Notes: generated by a model not told the origin, from the letters alone. DNA of 64,000 bases from Aliiruegeria sabulilitoris (GCF_001558155.1 NZ_LOAS01000021.1:62001-126000), one strand, 5' to 3'. Counted from the first letter of the stretch, positions 28,163-36,663 are shown. Program-made: numbers and translations.

Positions 28163-29740
28163 TCAGTCGTCAAACAGGGTCTCACACGCCGCAATCTTCA
28201 GCGCTGTCTCTTTCGGTATAGACAGAAACGCCGCCAGCGACAGGGCATTCTGTTCCCGCGTCGCATCCTGCGCGATCACATGGTGATGCTGGAACCCGGC
28301 GTCGCGGATCCGGTCTGTTTCCTGCGCGAAATCCCGGCGTAACGTGTCGATCAATTCCGCCAAAGTCTCGGCATTGCCGCCTGCCCCAGCCAACCCCACG
28401 CGCTCGGCATGGCCGACCAGATACGCATCGGAGAACTGGCAACGGATATCGAGGATACGCACCGTCGCCCGGTCGCCAGCGAAATCGCTGATGATATCGA
28501 ACATGGACGGGTCCAGGCAGAGTGCGAGCTTGCTCGTGTCGTGATAGCCGAAGAGCATGGAAACAAGCACGCGCCGGTGCCGCATGCGTTTGTAGATGCT
28601 GGTCTCGATCCCGCCGAGTTCGGGCAATCCGGCATCCTGTTCGGCAAACAGGTACTCCACGGCCTGCAGGCCGGTCTGCCCACGCATCTCGGCGATGAGA
28701 CGCTTGGCGATATGCCACTTCTTGCAGACGACAAGGAGCAGTTCCTTGTCGCGCTCAAGGCCCCCGCCTTCCTCCCAGAAACGCGGGGAAAAGCGTCGCC
28801 CTTCCCGGCCGCGCCCGGTGAGGTAGTGAAAGAGATTGCGCCCCTCGTTCGAAATCTGGAACTGCTTGCCCCTGGCGGAATAGAGCTTGCCGAGCCGCGT
28901 CTTCAGCTCCGTTGCCTCGGGGCTGATCTTGCGGGCGAAAAGCGCGTCCTGCGCCAGCAGCAAATCGTGATGGTCGTTGTAGAAATTGACCGGCATTCCG
29001 TAGTCGGAAAACATCAGGAAGGTCAGCGTGCGCGAGCGGATCTCCTGCCGCGGGATCAGGTGGCGCACGATGGTCTGGAAAAAGGTCTCATCCGGAATCC
29101 ACGTTGTCGCGAAGAAACGCATGACATCGCGTCGCTTGTCGGCGAAATCCAGCACCGCCTCGATGGTCCGCCGGCGCAGGCACCACCATTGGCTGCCGAT
29201 CATCATCTGCAGGTCTTGCGGCACCTTGCGCTTTAGGCCGAGCCATTTCTGCAGTTCGAAGCTGCGATAGAACAGCCACTTGCGCTGGCGCTCGTTGAAG
29301 TAATGCCTGTAGATCAGCCGCTCTTCCACGAAGCCGGTCTTGATCCAGCCGCCATCGAAGTAATCGACGGATTCGATGTAATCCACATCCTCCGCCTCCA
29401 GGAAGGCATGGGCATATTCGGCGGATTTGACCGGCATGCAGTCGCCCGACAGCATGTAGAAATGCGTGGCGCGCGGAAAGGCGGCGGTGGCGGCCCGGAT
29501 CGCCTCCAGCGATGCCGCGACAAGGCTCCATTCGCCCCAGCCGCATTTCAGGCGCCTTGCGGCAAAGGTGACATTGGAATTGTCGGCCAGTTCACTCCGA
29601 ATCTTGGTGAAATCGGCCGCGGAAGCGCGTGCGTCGAAATGAATGGACAGGCAATCGCCCGCCGCCGTCAGCCGCCGGGCCTGCGCGACGATCGCGTCAG
29701 GATCCTTGTGACAGAGCAGGATATAGGCGATCTGTACCAT
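28163..29740 (-). CDS. GT14-type glycosyltransferase (core-2/I-branching-like) with C-terminal extension
   Basis: 525 residues from ATG 29740; the frame runs 20 codons further without support. The N-terminal ~300 residues match the branching beta-1,6-N-acetylglucosaminyltransferase pattern of bacteria: AYILLCHKDPDAIVAQARRL, SIHFDARAS, FYMLSGDCMPV, SQWWCLRRRTIEAVL, WIPDETFFQTI. A separate ~200-residue C-terminal domain follows, which I recall as a Rhodobacteraceae-type DUF (5927/5928); its function is unknown. It is divergent from a sulfotransferase gene, so the two may build and sulfate one surface glycan. Confidence 0.8.
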   Translation of the reverse strand: MVQIAYILLCHKDPDAIVAQARRLTAAGDCLSIHFDARASAADFTKIRSELADNSNVTFAARRLKCGWGEWSLVAASLEAIRAATAAFPRATHFYMLSGDCMPVKSAEYAHAFLEAEDVDYIESVDYFDGGWIKTGFVEERLIYRHYFNERQRKWLFYRSFELQKWLGLKRKVPQDLQMMIGSQWWCLRRRTIEAVLDFADKRRDVMRFFATTWIPDETFFQTIVRHLIPRQEIRSRTLTFLMFSDYGMPVNFYNDHHDLLLAQDALFARKISPEATELKTRLGKLYSARGKQFQISNEGRNLFHYLTGRGREGRRFSPRFWEEGGGLERDKELLLVVCKKWHIAKRLIAEMRGQTGLQAVEYLFAEQDAGLPELGGIETSIYKRMRHRRVLVSMLFGYHDTSKLALCLDPSMFDIISDFAGDRATVRILDIRCQFSDAYLVGHAERVGLAGAGGNAETLAELIDTLRRDFAQETDRIRDAGFQHHHVIAQDATREQNALSLAAFLSIPKETALKIAACETLFDD

Positions 29741-29883
29741 TTCGAGAACAATCCTCGGGGCTTGCGCGGCATTGTTCAAGCCAGATAGCCCGAACGCCAA
29801 TTGAAATGACAGGGTTTGTTTGCTTTTTTATGAGTATCTCTCAAAAGAGAGCAGAGCAGAGAGCCCAAACTAGGAAAAAACCC

Positions 29884-30702
29884 ATGGGATACCCCGGCAC
29901 CTGGATGACGGAAAGCGAAAGCATGGTCTATCGCGTGGTGCCAAAATGCGCCTGCTCGACCATCGGCCAGATCATGTTCTATTCCGACCATGGGCGCTTT
30001 TTCGACGGCGACATCCACGATTCCACCGAAGGGCTGCATAAATGGGCACAAGAGGAGAGCCAGCCGCTGATCGAGGCCAATGTCTCAGCGCATCGCTCGC
30101 GCAGCTTCACCTGCGTGCGCAACCCCTATACGCGCATCCTGTCCTCGTTTTTCGACAAGATTGCCGGCATCCAACGCAATGGCCGTCGCTATCGCGGCAA
30201 CCTGGTGCCCAAACTCGCGCAACAATACGGTGTGGAGGTTGGCTCGCCCGAAGATGATTTCGATTTCGACCAGGTGAAGAGCTTCCGCCGTTTCCTGCTC
30301 TTTGCCCGCGACACGATCCGTTTTCGTCGCCCGATGGACCCCGACATTCACTGGTCGGCCATGTCGGGCCATATCTCCACCTTCATCGTCAATGGCGGCC
30401 GTTATGACCGAATTGTCTGGACGGAGAAATTCAACCAAGGCATGGCGCAGGTCCTTGACGGGCTCGCGCTTCCGCATCCGGTAGACCTGAGCACGATCCC
30501 GCGTTTCAACGAAAGCGAAGGGCACGGACCGAAACGTGCCCACCCGGTCGAAGACTATTTCGACGATCTGTCCATGCATCTCGTCTACGAGATCTACAAT
30601 CGCGACTTCGAACTGTTCCGCTACGATTTCGAAAACCCGGCCAACAAGATGCCCACCGGTGAGATAGACCTCAATGAGGTTCACGCAAAGCTCGGGCGCT
30701 GA
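29884..30702 (+). CDS. Sulfotransferase family 2 (carbohydrate sulfotransferase-like)
   Basis: 272 residues from ATG 29884, preceded by AGGAAAAAACCC; ATG 29830 would add 18 polar residues. The 5'-phosphosulfate loop is VPKCACSTIGQ (19-29) and the 3'-phosphate site is TCVRNPYTRILSSF near residue 80, the hallmark pair of PAPS-dependent Golgi-type sulfotransferases and their bacterial relatives. No membrane anchor is seen, so it should act in the cytoplasm on a glycan precursor. It is divergent from the GT14-type glycosyltransferase. Confidence 0.85.
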   Translation: MGYPGTWMTESESMVYRVVPKCACSTIGQIMFYSDHGRFFDGDIHDSTEGLHKWAQEESQPLIEANVSAHRSRSFTCVRNPYTRILSSFFDKIAGIQRNGRRYRGNLVPKLAQQYGVEVGSPEDDFDFDQVKSFRRFLLFARDTIRFRRPMDPDIHWSAMSGHISTFIVNGGRYDRIVWTEKFNQGMAQVLDGLALPHPVDLSTIPRFNESEGHGPKRAHPVEDYFDDLSMHLVYEIYNRDFELFRYDFENPANKMPTGEIDLNEVHAKLGR

Positions 30703-30763
30703 TCGGGCCTACCGGGGAGGACCCCTCCGGCTCTGGCGCTGTCGCACCGCCCACCGTTTGGGC

Positions 30764-30840
30764 TCGCGCGCGTTCCGCGCGCAAGTCGCTGCGCGACGCC
30801 GTCGACTTCATCTTTCGAAAAAACCTCTGTCGGAGGCAGG
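30764..30840 (+). repeat. Intergenic repeat, partial copy 3
   Basis: It contains the GC palindrome GCGCGCG-TTC-CGCGCGC and the segment TTCATCTTTCGAAAAAACCTC followed by TGTCGGAGGC, which parallels TTTTGAAATACCTCC and ATCGGAGGC of the copy at 62009. Only these two modules are present and their order is reversed. Confidence 0.45.
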
Positions 30841-30887
30841 CTACGAAGCGGCCTTCAATCGTCACCGGCACGATCCGCAGATCGTCT

Positions 30888-31121
30888 CTATTTCTTCGAC
30901 TTCAGCACCACATGCAGCTCGTAGCCGTTTTCGGTCTCGGTCCAGGTGGCGCCCGCCTTGCCCAAAGCCTTTTCCAAGGCGCGCACCGTCGAGTACCCGG
31001 CGCCGGCGCCGCCTTCCAGCCGTTTGAGCGTCTGAACATGGACGCCCGCCGACGCTGCCAGCTCCTTTTGCTTCAAGCCGGCCGCGCGCCGAGCGCGGGA
31101 TATCACTTCGCCGATTTTCAT
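30888..31121 (-). CDS. Small XRE-family helix-turn-helix protein, 77 aa
   Basis: 77 residues. An HTH_3 fold at about 3-57: IGEVISRARRAAGLKQKELAASAGVHVQTLKRLEGG, then a beta-like end (TWTETENGYELHVVLKSKK). The last part resembles small phage- or toxin-antitoxin-type regulators, but no toxin gene is adjacent. No Shine-Dalgarno is visible before the ATG at 31121, so translation may be leaderless. Confidence 0.75.
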   Translation of the reverse strand: MKIGEVISRARRAAGLKQKELAASAGVHVQTLKRLEGGAGAGYSTVRALEKALGKAGATWTETENGYELHVVLKSKK

Positions 31122-31207
31122 GCGCGCCGCATCGCATTTGGGAATGAAAAAATCAACCCTGCCTAGCAGAACTGCTACCTGTTAAATACTCTATTATTCT
31201 TCAGACT

Positions 31208-31630
31208 TTGCGAGTTCAGCGATTTGAAACCGTATTTAAAATTCCTCTATTCGCAACGGTCTTTGCCCTGATCCCGGCCGCTTCGCAGGAGAAAGACTAC
31301 GCGGCGCGCGGCGATACGCCTGTGACGTCCGCCTCTGATCGCCTGAACGGAATGGCGCCCGCCCGGTGTGCGCGCAAGGAGGCCGAAACCGCGCGTCACC
31401 GGATGCAGGAATCCTCGAAGGCAGGGTCGTCACCTGCCGTCTCTCGGACCAGCTGATCGGCACCAGCACGACGGATGGCAAAGACATCGCCACGGCGATG
31501 CTCGCCAGCGGAGATGCGCTCGATTGCGATAGGAATTTCGGAAGGACGCTATCGCGCGCTGGAGCCCGAAGGCGCCCGCAGTTGGCAGCCTCCCAAGCCA
31601 GCAATGCAGGAAACAGGCTGCTACAGAAGG
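31208..31630 (+). pseudogene. Decayed secreted thermonuclease-family (SNase-like) gene
   Basis: Three frames must be joined. The first gives a signal-peptide-like start (FKIPLFATVFALIPAASQ) and TPVTSASDRLNGMAPA. The second gives LEGRVVTCRLSDQLIGTSTTDGKDIATAMLASGDALDCDR. The third gives EGRYRALEPEGARSWQPPKP. The pieces follow the staphylococcal-nuclease-like pattern RLNGxxAPE ... VTCxL ... DGxDIxxAMxxxGxAxDC ... GRYRALE...A of short exported alphaproteobacterial proteins. At least two frameshifts (near 31400 and 31530) and loss of catalytic Arg/Asp motifs make it non-functional. Confidence 0.5.
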
Positions 31631-32613
31631 CCCGCCGCGTGGAACAGGTCGTGCGTATCCGTCTGCGGACGCGGCCCCATGTGGGAAATCACTTCCGTCG
31701 CGCAGATCACGCCCATGCGGCCACAGGTTTCAAGATCCCGCCCGGTGCTCAACCCGTAAAGGAATCCGGCGGCGAACTGGTCGCCTGCGCCGGTCGCATC
31801 CACGGGGGTCACCCTGTGCACCGGAACCTCCACCCGGTCTTCGCCCCGGATCAGGACGACATCGTCGCCGGACCGGGTGCAGACCACCAGGTCGCAATCC
31901 ACCGCCGCATGCGCGAGGGCTTTCTCCAGATCCTCGGTCTCGTAGAGCGAGCACCATTCGTGGCTGTTGCCGATGACGTAATCCATTTCCTGCGCCACCA
32001 GCGCGCGGAAATCGGCACGGTGACGGTCCACGCAGAACGGGTCGGAAAGCGCGATCCCGGCCTTTCCACCGCCGGCCTTGCACAGGCGCGCCGCCTTGAG
32101 AAAGGCTTCCTTCCCCTTGTCCTTGTCGAAAAGGTAGCCTTCGAGGAACAGGATCTCGGCACCGCTGGCGACATCTTCGGGAACATCGCCCGGGCCGACT
32201 TCCGCCGAAATGCCCAGATAGGTGTTCATCGACCGCTCGCCATCCGGCGAGACAAAGATCATCGAGCGCGAGGTGGGCAGCTCCCCGTTGGGCACCGGTG
32301 GGTTGACGAAATCCGTCCCGTCCGCGGTCAGCGCATTGGCATAGTACTGCCCCAGGTGGTCATCATGCACCCGCCCCATGAAGGCCGTCTTCAGCCCGAG
32401 ATGGCCGAGCCCGGCCAGCGTGTTGGCCACCGAGCCGCCAGGGGCCTGCTGGCGGTCATCCATCGCGGCAAAGAGGATCTCGGCGCGCTCCTTTTCGATG
32501 AGCTGCATGATCCCCTTCTCGATCCCCATGATATCCAGAAAGCTGTCATCGGAATGGGACAACACGTCCACGATGGCATTGCCAATGCCGACAACCTGGT
32601 ATTTTGCACTCAT
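31621..32613 (-). CDS. PfkB-family carbohydrate/nucleoside kinase (adenosine kinase-like)
   Basis: 330 residues from ATG 32613, whose codon overlaps the stop of nth (ATGA type). The two PfkB signatures are present: APGGSVANTLAGLGHLG (58-73) and the C-terminal DATGAGDQFAAGFLYG with catalytic base D278. The architecture matches bacterial adenosine/ribokinase-type enzymes annotated as adenosine kinase in this group. The substrate is not certain. Translational coupling to nth is likely, though the functions are unrelated. Confidence 0.88.
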   Translation of the reverse strand: MSAKYQVVGIGNAIVDVLSHSDDSFLDIMGIEKGIMQLIEKERAEILFAAMDDRQQAPGGSVANTLAGLGHLGLKTAFMGRVHDDHLGQYYANALTADGTDFVNPPVPNGELPTSRSMIFVSPDGERSMNTYLGISAEVGPGDVPEDVASGAEILFLEGYLFDKDKGKEAFLKAARLCKAGGGKAGIALSDPFCVDRHRADFRALVAQEMDYVIGNSHEWCSLYETEDLEKALAHAAVDCDLVVCTRSGDDVVLIRGEDRVEVPVHRVTPVDATGAGDQFAAGFLYGLSTGRDLETCGRMGVICATEVISHMGPRPQTDTHDLFHAAGLL

Positions 32614-33251
32614 TCGACGCCGTCCTTCTGGCAGAATTCCTCGATCACGCAGATCCCGCAATTGGGTTTGCGCGCCTTGCATACATAGCGGCCGTGCAGG
32701 ATCAACCAATGATGGGCGTGATGGGCGAAATCGGCCGGAATGTTGTCCTCGAGGGCGCGCTCCACCGCGACCACATCCTTGCCGGGCGCAATGCCCGTCC
32801 GGTTGCCGACCCGAAAGATATGCGTGTCGACCGCCTGCGTCGGCATTCCCCACCACATGTTGAGCACCACATTGGCCGTCTTGCGCCCCACACCTGGCAG
32901 GCTCTCCAGCGCGGCGCGGGAATTGGGAACCTCACCGCCGAACTCCTCCACGAGGATCCGCGAGAGTTTCATCACGTTCTTCGCCTTGTTGCGGAAAAGG
33001 CCGATCGTCTTGATATGCTCGATCAACGTCTCCTCGCCGAGATCGAGCATCTCCTGCGGGGTCGCTACTTTCGCGAACAGATCCCGCGTGGCACGGTTGA
33101 CGCCCTTGTCCGTCGCCTGCGCGGAAAGCGCCACGGCCACGAGGAGCGTGTAGGCGTTGGTATGTTCCAACTCGCCCTTGGGTTCCGGATCGCTCTCGCG
33201 GAAGCGTTCGAAGATCTGCCGCAGGACATTGTAATGAAGTTGCTTGCTCAT
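32610..33251 (-). CDS. nth: Endonuclease III (base-excision repair DNA glycosylase/AP lyase)
   Basis: 213 residues. The helix-hairpin-helix LPGVGRKTANVVL contains catalytic K124, followed by D142 (QAVDTHIFRV). The [4Fe-4S] ligands are C191-x6-C198-x2-C201-x5-C207 (CKARKPNCGICVIEEFC). The enzyme removes oxidised pyrimidines and nicks the AP site. Start ATG 33251 has no visible Shine-Dalgarno, and a long hairpin ends 5 nt before it. The stop overlaps the kinase start. Confidence 0.95.
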   Translation of the reverse strand: MSKQLHYNVLRQIFERFRESDPEPKGELEHTNAYTLLVAVALSAQATDKGVNRATRDLFAKVATPQEMLDLGEETLIEHIKTIGLFRNKAKNVMKLSRILVEEFGGEVPNSRAALESLPGVGRKTANVVLNMWWGMPTQAVDTHIFRVGNRTGIAPGKDVVAVERALEDNIPADFAHHAHHWLILHGRYVCKARKPNCGICVIEEFCQKDGVE

Positions 33252-33256
33252 GGCCC

Positions 33257-33290
33257 GGTCTTGCCCGCGCGTGACAGCGGGCGCAAGACC
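33257..33290 (-). promoter_or_regulatory. Hairpin directly upstream of the nth start codon
   Basis: GGTCTTGC and GCAAGACC pair, extended by CCGC/GCGG with a 2-nt bulge. In the nth mRNA this stem would end 5 nt before the ATG, in place of a ribosome-binding site, and it has no T tract to make it a terminator. A translational control role is possible. Confidence 0.4.
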
Positions 33291-33499
33291 CACGAGGCGC
33301 CCCTTCAGCGACCGATCTGGTCGCCGCGCGGTTGGAGTGCTCGCCTTCGGACGATCCCGCCCAGGAAACCATCAACCGATTGGTTGAATTTGCCCAGGCG
33401 GGACTGTCATGCGCTAACAACCAAAACGGAATCCGCACCTGTATTTTTTATCATTATTTTTCATAATCTTAGGGAGCAATGCACGTGCAGCATAGCCGA

Positions 33500-33527
33500 T
33501 TGACTCTGAGCACACCCCCGGCATAGT
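33500..33527 (+). promoter_or_regulatory. Putative promoter of the F0 ATP synthase operon
   Basis: TTGACT (33500-33505), 16 nt, then CATAGT (33522-33527), close to a sigma-70 promoter. Transcription would begin near 33534. This rules out the GTG at 33526 as start of atpI and agrees with the TTG at 33559. Confidence 0.45.
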
Positions 33528-33558
33528 GTCCAACGCAACGGTTGGAGGGTGCCCCCCA

Positions 33559-33912
33559 TTGGCGGAAACTAGCGAGCGAGAGCGGCTCAGGCAGCTCGAA
33601 GAGAAAATCGCACGCGCCAAGGGCGAGGAAAGTGACGCCACTCCGGCTGGAGACCTCTCTCAGGCGAATTTCGCCTGGCAGATGGTGACGGAGCTGGTGG
33701 CCGGTATCGTGATCGGCCTTGGCATCGGCCTTGGGTTGGACGCGCTTCTGGGCACGAAACCCTTCCTGCTGGTGCTGTTCATATTGCTGGGCTTCGTGGC
33801 CGGTGTGCGCGTTATGATGCGAACCGCTGCGGATGTTCAGAAGAAGCAGATGGCCCAGGCCGCTGCACAGGAAACGAAGACGGCGGACGCTGTCGAGGAA
33901 AAGAGGGACTGA
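33559..33912 (+). CDS. atpI: ATP synthase accessory protein AtpI
   Basis: 117 residues from TTG 33559, which has GGAGGG 9 nt upstream; the alternative GTG 33526 lacks one and overlaps the putative promoter. A charged coiled N-terminus (SERERLRQLEEKIARAKGEE) precedes two membrane helices (TELVAGIVIGLGIGLGLDALLG and FLLVLFILLGFVAGVRVMM), then a charged tail. It resembles AtpI/Gene1 proteins, thought to help assemble the c-ring. It is the first gene of the F0 operon, 3 nt before atpB. Confidence 0.85.
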   Translation: MAETSERERLRQLEEKIARAKGEESDATPAGDLSQANFAWQMVTELVAGIVIGLGIGLGLDALLGTKPFLLVLFILLGFVAGVRVMMRTAADVQKKQMAQAAAQETKTADAVEEKRD

Positions 33913-33915
33913 GAC

Positions 33916-34668
33916 GTGGCAGACGAAGCACACGGCGGCGGTGGCATCCAGATTCACCCGATGGACCAGTTCAAGGTCGAACCGCTCTTTGGCGGCGACC
34001 ATGTCGGCATGCTGACGATCACCAATGTTACCTTCTGGCTGGCCATGTCGGTGCTGGCGATCACGGTGATCCTCGTTGTCGGCACCCGCGGCCGCGCGAT
34101 CATTCCCAGCCGTGCCCAGTCGATCGCCGAGCTTGCCTACGGCTTTGTCTACAAGATGGTCGAGGATGTCGCCGGCAAGGATGCCGTTGGCTTCTTCCCC
34201 TATATCATGACGCTCTTCATGTTCATCGTTACTGCCAACTTCCTTGGCCTGCTGCCGATGTCCTTCACCACCACCTCGCATATCGCGGTGACCGCGATCC
34301 TCGCGATGGCGGTGTTCCTGACGGTAACCTTCGTGGGCTTCTGGAAGAACGGCACCAAGTTCCTTGGCCTCTTCTGGGTGAGCTCCGCGCCGCTGGCACT
34401 GCGCCCGATCCTGGCGATCATCGAGGTGATTTCCTACTTCGTGCGCCCCGTCAGCCACTCCATTCGTCTGGCAGGCAACCTGATGGCCGGTCACGCCGTG
34501 ATCAAGGTGTTCGCGGGCTTCGCCGCCGTCACCGCCATTGCGCCCTTTTCGATCCTGGCCATCACCGCGATCTACGGGCTCGAACTGCTCGTGGCCTTCA
34601 TCCAGGCCTACGTCTTCACCATTCTGACCTGCGTCTATCTCAAGGACGCGCTGCACCCGTCCCACTAA
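33916..34668 (+). CDS. atpB: ATP synthase F0 subunit a
   Basis: 250 residues. A polar N-terminus ([15 protein letters not shown]), five or six membrane helices, and the essential stator arginine R184 in [13 protein letters not shown]. Subunit a forms the two proton half-channels against the c-ring. The start is GTG (GTGGCAGAC) 3 nt after the atpI stop, and the Tyr/Ile-rich end [14 protein letters not shown]-like motif ([19 protein letters not shown]) is typical. Confidence 0.96.
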   Translation: MADEAHGGGGIQIHPMDQFKVEPLFGGDHVGMLTITNVTFWLAMSVLAITVILVVGTRGRAIIPSRAQSIAELAYGFVYKMVEDVAGKDAVGFFPYIMTLFMFIVTANFLGLLPMSFTTTSHIAVTAILAMAVFLTVTFVGFWKNGTKFLGLFWVSSAPLALRPILAIIEVISYFVRPVSHSIRLAGNLMAGHAVIKVFAGFAAVTAIAPFSILAITAIYGLELLVAFIQAYVFTILTCVYLKDALHPSH

Positions 34669-34729
34669 GGGCGGCGCAAAGGTCCCGAATACCAAATACA
34701 TCAACTTCCAATCGCAAGGAGAAATCATC

Positions 34730-34954
34730 ATGGAAGGCGATCTCGCACATATCGGCGCAGGCCTCGCAGCTATCGGTTCCGGCGCTGCCGCCATCGGTGT
34801 TGGCCACGTTGCCGGCAACTTCCTCGCCGGCGCCCTGCGCAACCCCACCGCGGCTGCCAGCCAGACCGCCACTCTCTTTATCGGTATCGCATTCGCCGAA
34901 GCCCTGGGCATCTTCTCGTTCCTGGTCGCGCTTCTGCTGATGTTCGCCGTCTAA
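34730..34954 (+). CDS. atpE: ATP synthase F0 subunit c
   Basis: 74 residues forming a two-helix hairpin: first helix with [18 protein letters not shown], polar loop RNPTAA, and second helix with the proton-carrying E57 in [12 protein letters not shown]. The Gly-rich first helix fits a tight c-ring. AAGGAG lies before the ATG at good spacing. A GC-rich hairpin follows the gene, perhaps helping the higher expression that c needs. Confidence 0.96.
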   Translation: MEGDLAHIGAGLAAIGSGAAAIGVGHVAGNFLAGALRNPTAAASQTATLFIGIAFAEALGIFSFLVALLLMFAV

Positions 34955-34978
34955 GAAACCTTTCTGAGATCCTTGCCG

Positions 34979-35010
34979 CCAGGGGGGCGGGCCTGAACCG
35001 GCCCCCTTGG
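34979..35010 (+). terminator. Intercistronic hairpin between atpE and atpX
   Basis: A 13-nt stem with one or two G-T or mismatched pairs (CCAGGGGGGCGGG with CCGGCCCCCTTGG) and a 6-nt loop. It lacks a T run. It may stabilise the 3' end of an atpE transcript or partly stop transcription, so raising c over b subunits. Confidence 0.4.
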
Positions 35011-35036
35011 TGAATCTTCAGATCCAGGAGGACAGC

Positions 35037-35633
35037 ATGGCAGGCGACAGCCACGCAACCACAACGGGACAAGCGACGGACGCCGCGCAAGGCGCTGCAC
35101 ACGGAGCCACGGACGCTGCGCATCAGGCAGCCGAGGGCGCCGGCATGCCGCAGCTGGACTTCTCGACATTCCCGAACCAGATTTTCTGGCTGATCATCAC
35201 GATCCTGGCGATTTACTTCATTCTGACCAAGATCGCGTTGCCCCGTATCGCCGGCGTTCTTGCCGAGCGGAAAGGGACGATCACCAACGATATTGCCGCG
35301 GCCGAAGAGTTGAAGCTCAAGGCGGTCGAGGCTGAGAAGGCCTATGAAAAGGCTTTGGCCGAGGCACGCTCCGAGGCTCAGAAGATCGCCGCGGAAACCC
35401 GCGCCGCGATCAAGGAACAGCTGGATCTGGCTACCGCCAAGGCGGATGCCGATATCTCTGCCAAATCGGCCGAGTCGGCAGCCCATATCGCCGAGATCCG
35501 CGACAGCGCGCTCGAAGCGGTCAACGCCGTGGCCAACGACACCGCCGCAGAGATCGTGGCGAGCCTGGGCCGTCCGGTGGATGCCGGCGCCGTGGCTGCG
35601 GCCGTCGAAGCACAGATCAAGGGAGACGCCTGA
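35037..35633 (+). CDS. atpX: ATP synthase F0 subunit b' (second b-type subunit)
   Basis: 198 residues from ATG 35037, preceded by AGGAGG; the frame opens ten codons earlier without a ribosome site. An Ala/Thr/His-rich N-terminal extension (about 1-40), one membrane helix ([24 protein letters not shown]), then a long charged coiled coil rich in Ala, Glu and Lys. Alphaproteobacteria and chloroplast-type enzymes have this b' beside b, forming a heterodimeric stator stalk. Its stop overlaps the next gene start by 1 nt (TGATG). Confidence 0.92.
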   Translation: MAGDSHATTTGQATDAAQGAAHGATDAAHQAAEGAGMPQLDFSTFPNQIFWLIITILAIYFILTKIALPRIAGVLAERKGTITNDIAAAEELKLKAVEAEKAYEKALAEARSEAQKIAAETRAAIKEQLDLATAKADADISAKSAESAAHIAEIRDSALEAVNAVANDTAAEIVASLGRPVDAGAVAAAVEAQIKGDA

Positions 35634-36193
35634 TGCGCAAGCTCATCCTGAGTGCTGCCCTGACGGGCACCGCCGCGCCGGCCTTTGCCGCCTCGGGTCC
35701 CTTCTTCTCGCTCGGCAACACCAATTTCGTCGTCTTGATTGCCTTCATCGTCTTCATTGGCGTGTTGGTCTATTTCAAGGTTCCGGGGTTGCTTGGAGGC
35801 ATGCTGGACAAGCGCGCCGACACGATCCGCAGCGAGCTGGACGAGGCACGTGCCTTGCGCGAAGAGGCCCAGACCGTTCTGGCCCAGTTCGAGCGCAAGC
35901 AGCGTGAGGTGTCCGAGCAGGCCGACCTGATCGTGCAGCAGGCCAAGGCTGATGCCGAGGAAGCCGCCAAGCAGGCCAAGGTGGAGTTGGAGAAATCCAT
36001 CGTCCGCCGCCTGAAGGCCGCCGAGGACCAGATTGCCTCAGCCGAGGCGAATGCGGTCAAGGAAGTGCGCGACAGCGCCATCAACGTGGCGATTGCCGCC
36101 GCCGCCGATGTCATTGCCAAGGGCATGAACGAAGGCGACGCCGCCGCGCTGATCGACGAGAGCATCAAGGTGGTGGACGCCAAGTTCCACTGA
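35633..36193 (+). CDS. atpF: ATP synthase F0 subunit b
   Basis: 186 residues. A hydrophobic N-terminus with a short signal-like stretch ([20 protein letters not shown]), then the membrane helix FVVLIAFIVFIGVLVYFKVPGLLGGMLDKR, then a long amphipathic coiled coil. It pairs with b' to hold F1 against the a subunit. It is the last gene of the operon; a terminator follows at once. F1 genes (atpHAGDC) are not in the window, as usual for this order. Confidence 0.93.
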   Translation: MRKLILSAALTGTAAPAFAASGPFFSLGNTNFVVLIAFIVFIGVLVYFKVPGLLGGMLDKRADTIRSELDEARALREEAQTVLAQFERKQREVSEQADLIVQQAKADAEEAAKQAKVELEKSIVRRLKAAEDQIASAEANAVKEVRDSAINVAIAAAADVIAKGMNEGDAAALIDESIKVVDAKFH

Positions 36194-36217
36194 ACCTGAC
36201 AGCAAGACAAATTGAAC

Positions 36218-36246
36218 AAAGGCCGGCCTCGCGCCGGCCTTTTTCT
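36218..36246 (+). terminator. Intrinsic terminator of the F0 operon
   Basis: A 10-bp stem AAAGGCCGGC / GCCGGCCTTT with a 5-nt loop, followed by TTCTTTTG. It lies 24 nt after the atpF stop. Confidence 0.88.
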
Positions 36247-36314
36247 TTTGTCTGGCCAACCGCAAGGACCGGCATTGGACATCCCTCCTGCCGTGTTCTC
36301 CTTGGGCCCCCCCC

Positions 36315-36345
36315 ACCCCCCCAGGATATCCGAGGTCAGAAGAAG
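36315..36345 (+). repeat. Intergenic repeat module (fragment)
   Basis: CCCCCCAGGATAT followed by a G/A-rich AGAAGAAGAT stretch matches the CCCCCCAGGATATTTT ... AGATGA module of the copy at 62009. It stands alone here. Confidence 0.4.
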
Positions 36346-36375
36346 ATTGGCGGGTTCACAAGGGTGTTCGGTTTA

Positions 36376-36663
36376 TCAGGGCGTCCAGTCCGCGATCACG
36401 TGGAAGGACCCGCGTTCCGGCGGCCCTTCGAGGTGGTCGCCGAAGGCTCCCCAGAGTTGGTTGACCTTGTTTGCGGTCTCCGGAGCCATCGCCTCTTCGG
36501 TCGAAAGCGCAATGACATACCCATTGCCATCGTCATTCATCACGTTGATGAACCGGGTCATTCCGGGCAAGGCCATGATATCGCCCCGCAGGCTGTTCAT
36601 GATCTCGGTTGCCGCCGCGCGCGAACCCGGTTTCATCTTGTAATTCGTGACTCTGGCAAACAT
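36376..36663 (-). CDS. ABM/dimeric alpha-beta barrel domain protein, 95 aa
   Basis: 95 residues, MFARVTNYKMKPGSRAAATEIMNSL ... ALPGMTRFINVMNDDGNGYVIALSTEEAM. The length, the opening beta strand, the PGMxxF turn and the repeated strands are those of stand-alone antibiotic-biosynthesis-monooxygenase-like barrels. Many have no proven enzymatic role. GGGAGGAC lies before the ATG at 36663. It is alone between the F0 operon and a GntR gene. Confidence 0.75.
   Translation of the reverse strand: MFARVTNYKMKPGSRAAATEIMNSLRGDIMALPGMTRFINVMNDDGNGYVIALSTEEAMAPETANKVNQLWGAFGDHLEGPPERGSFHVIADWTP

Noticed and set aside
30888-31121. XRE protein as the antitoxin of a toxin-antitoxin pair
   Set aside because: No toxin-like frame lies within several hundred bases on either side. 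The adjacent remnant is a nuclease-like exported protein, not a toxin family I recognise.
33526-33558. GTG at 33526 as start of atpI
   Set aside because: No ribosome site, and it overlaps the likely -10 element. TTG 33559 has GGAGGG and gives the usual N-terminus.
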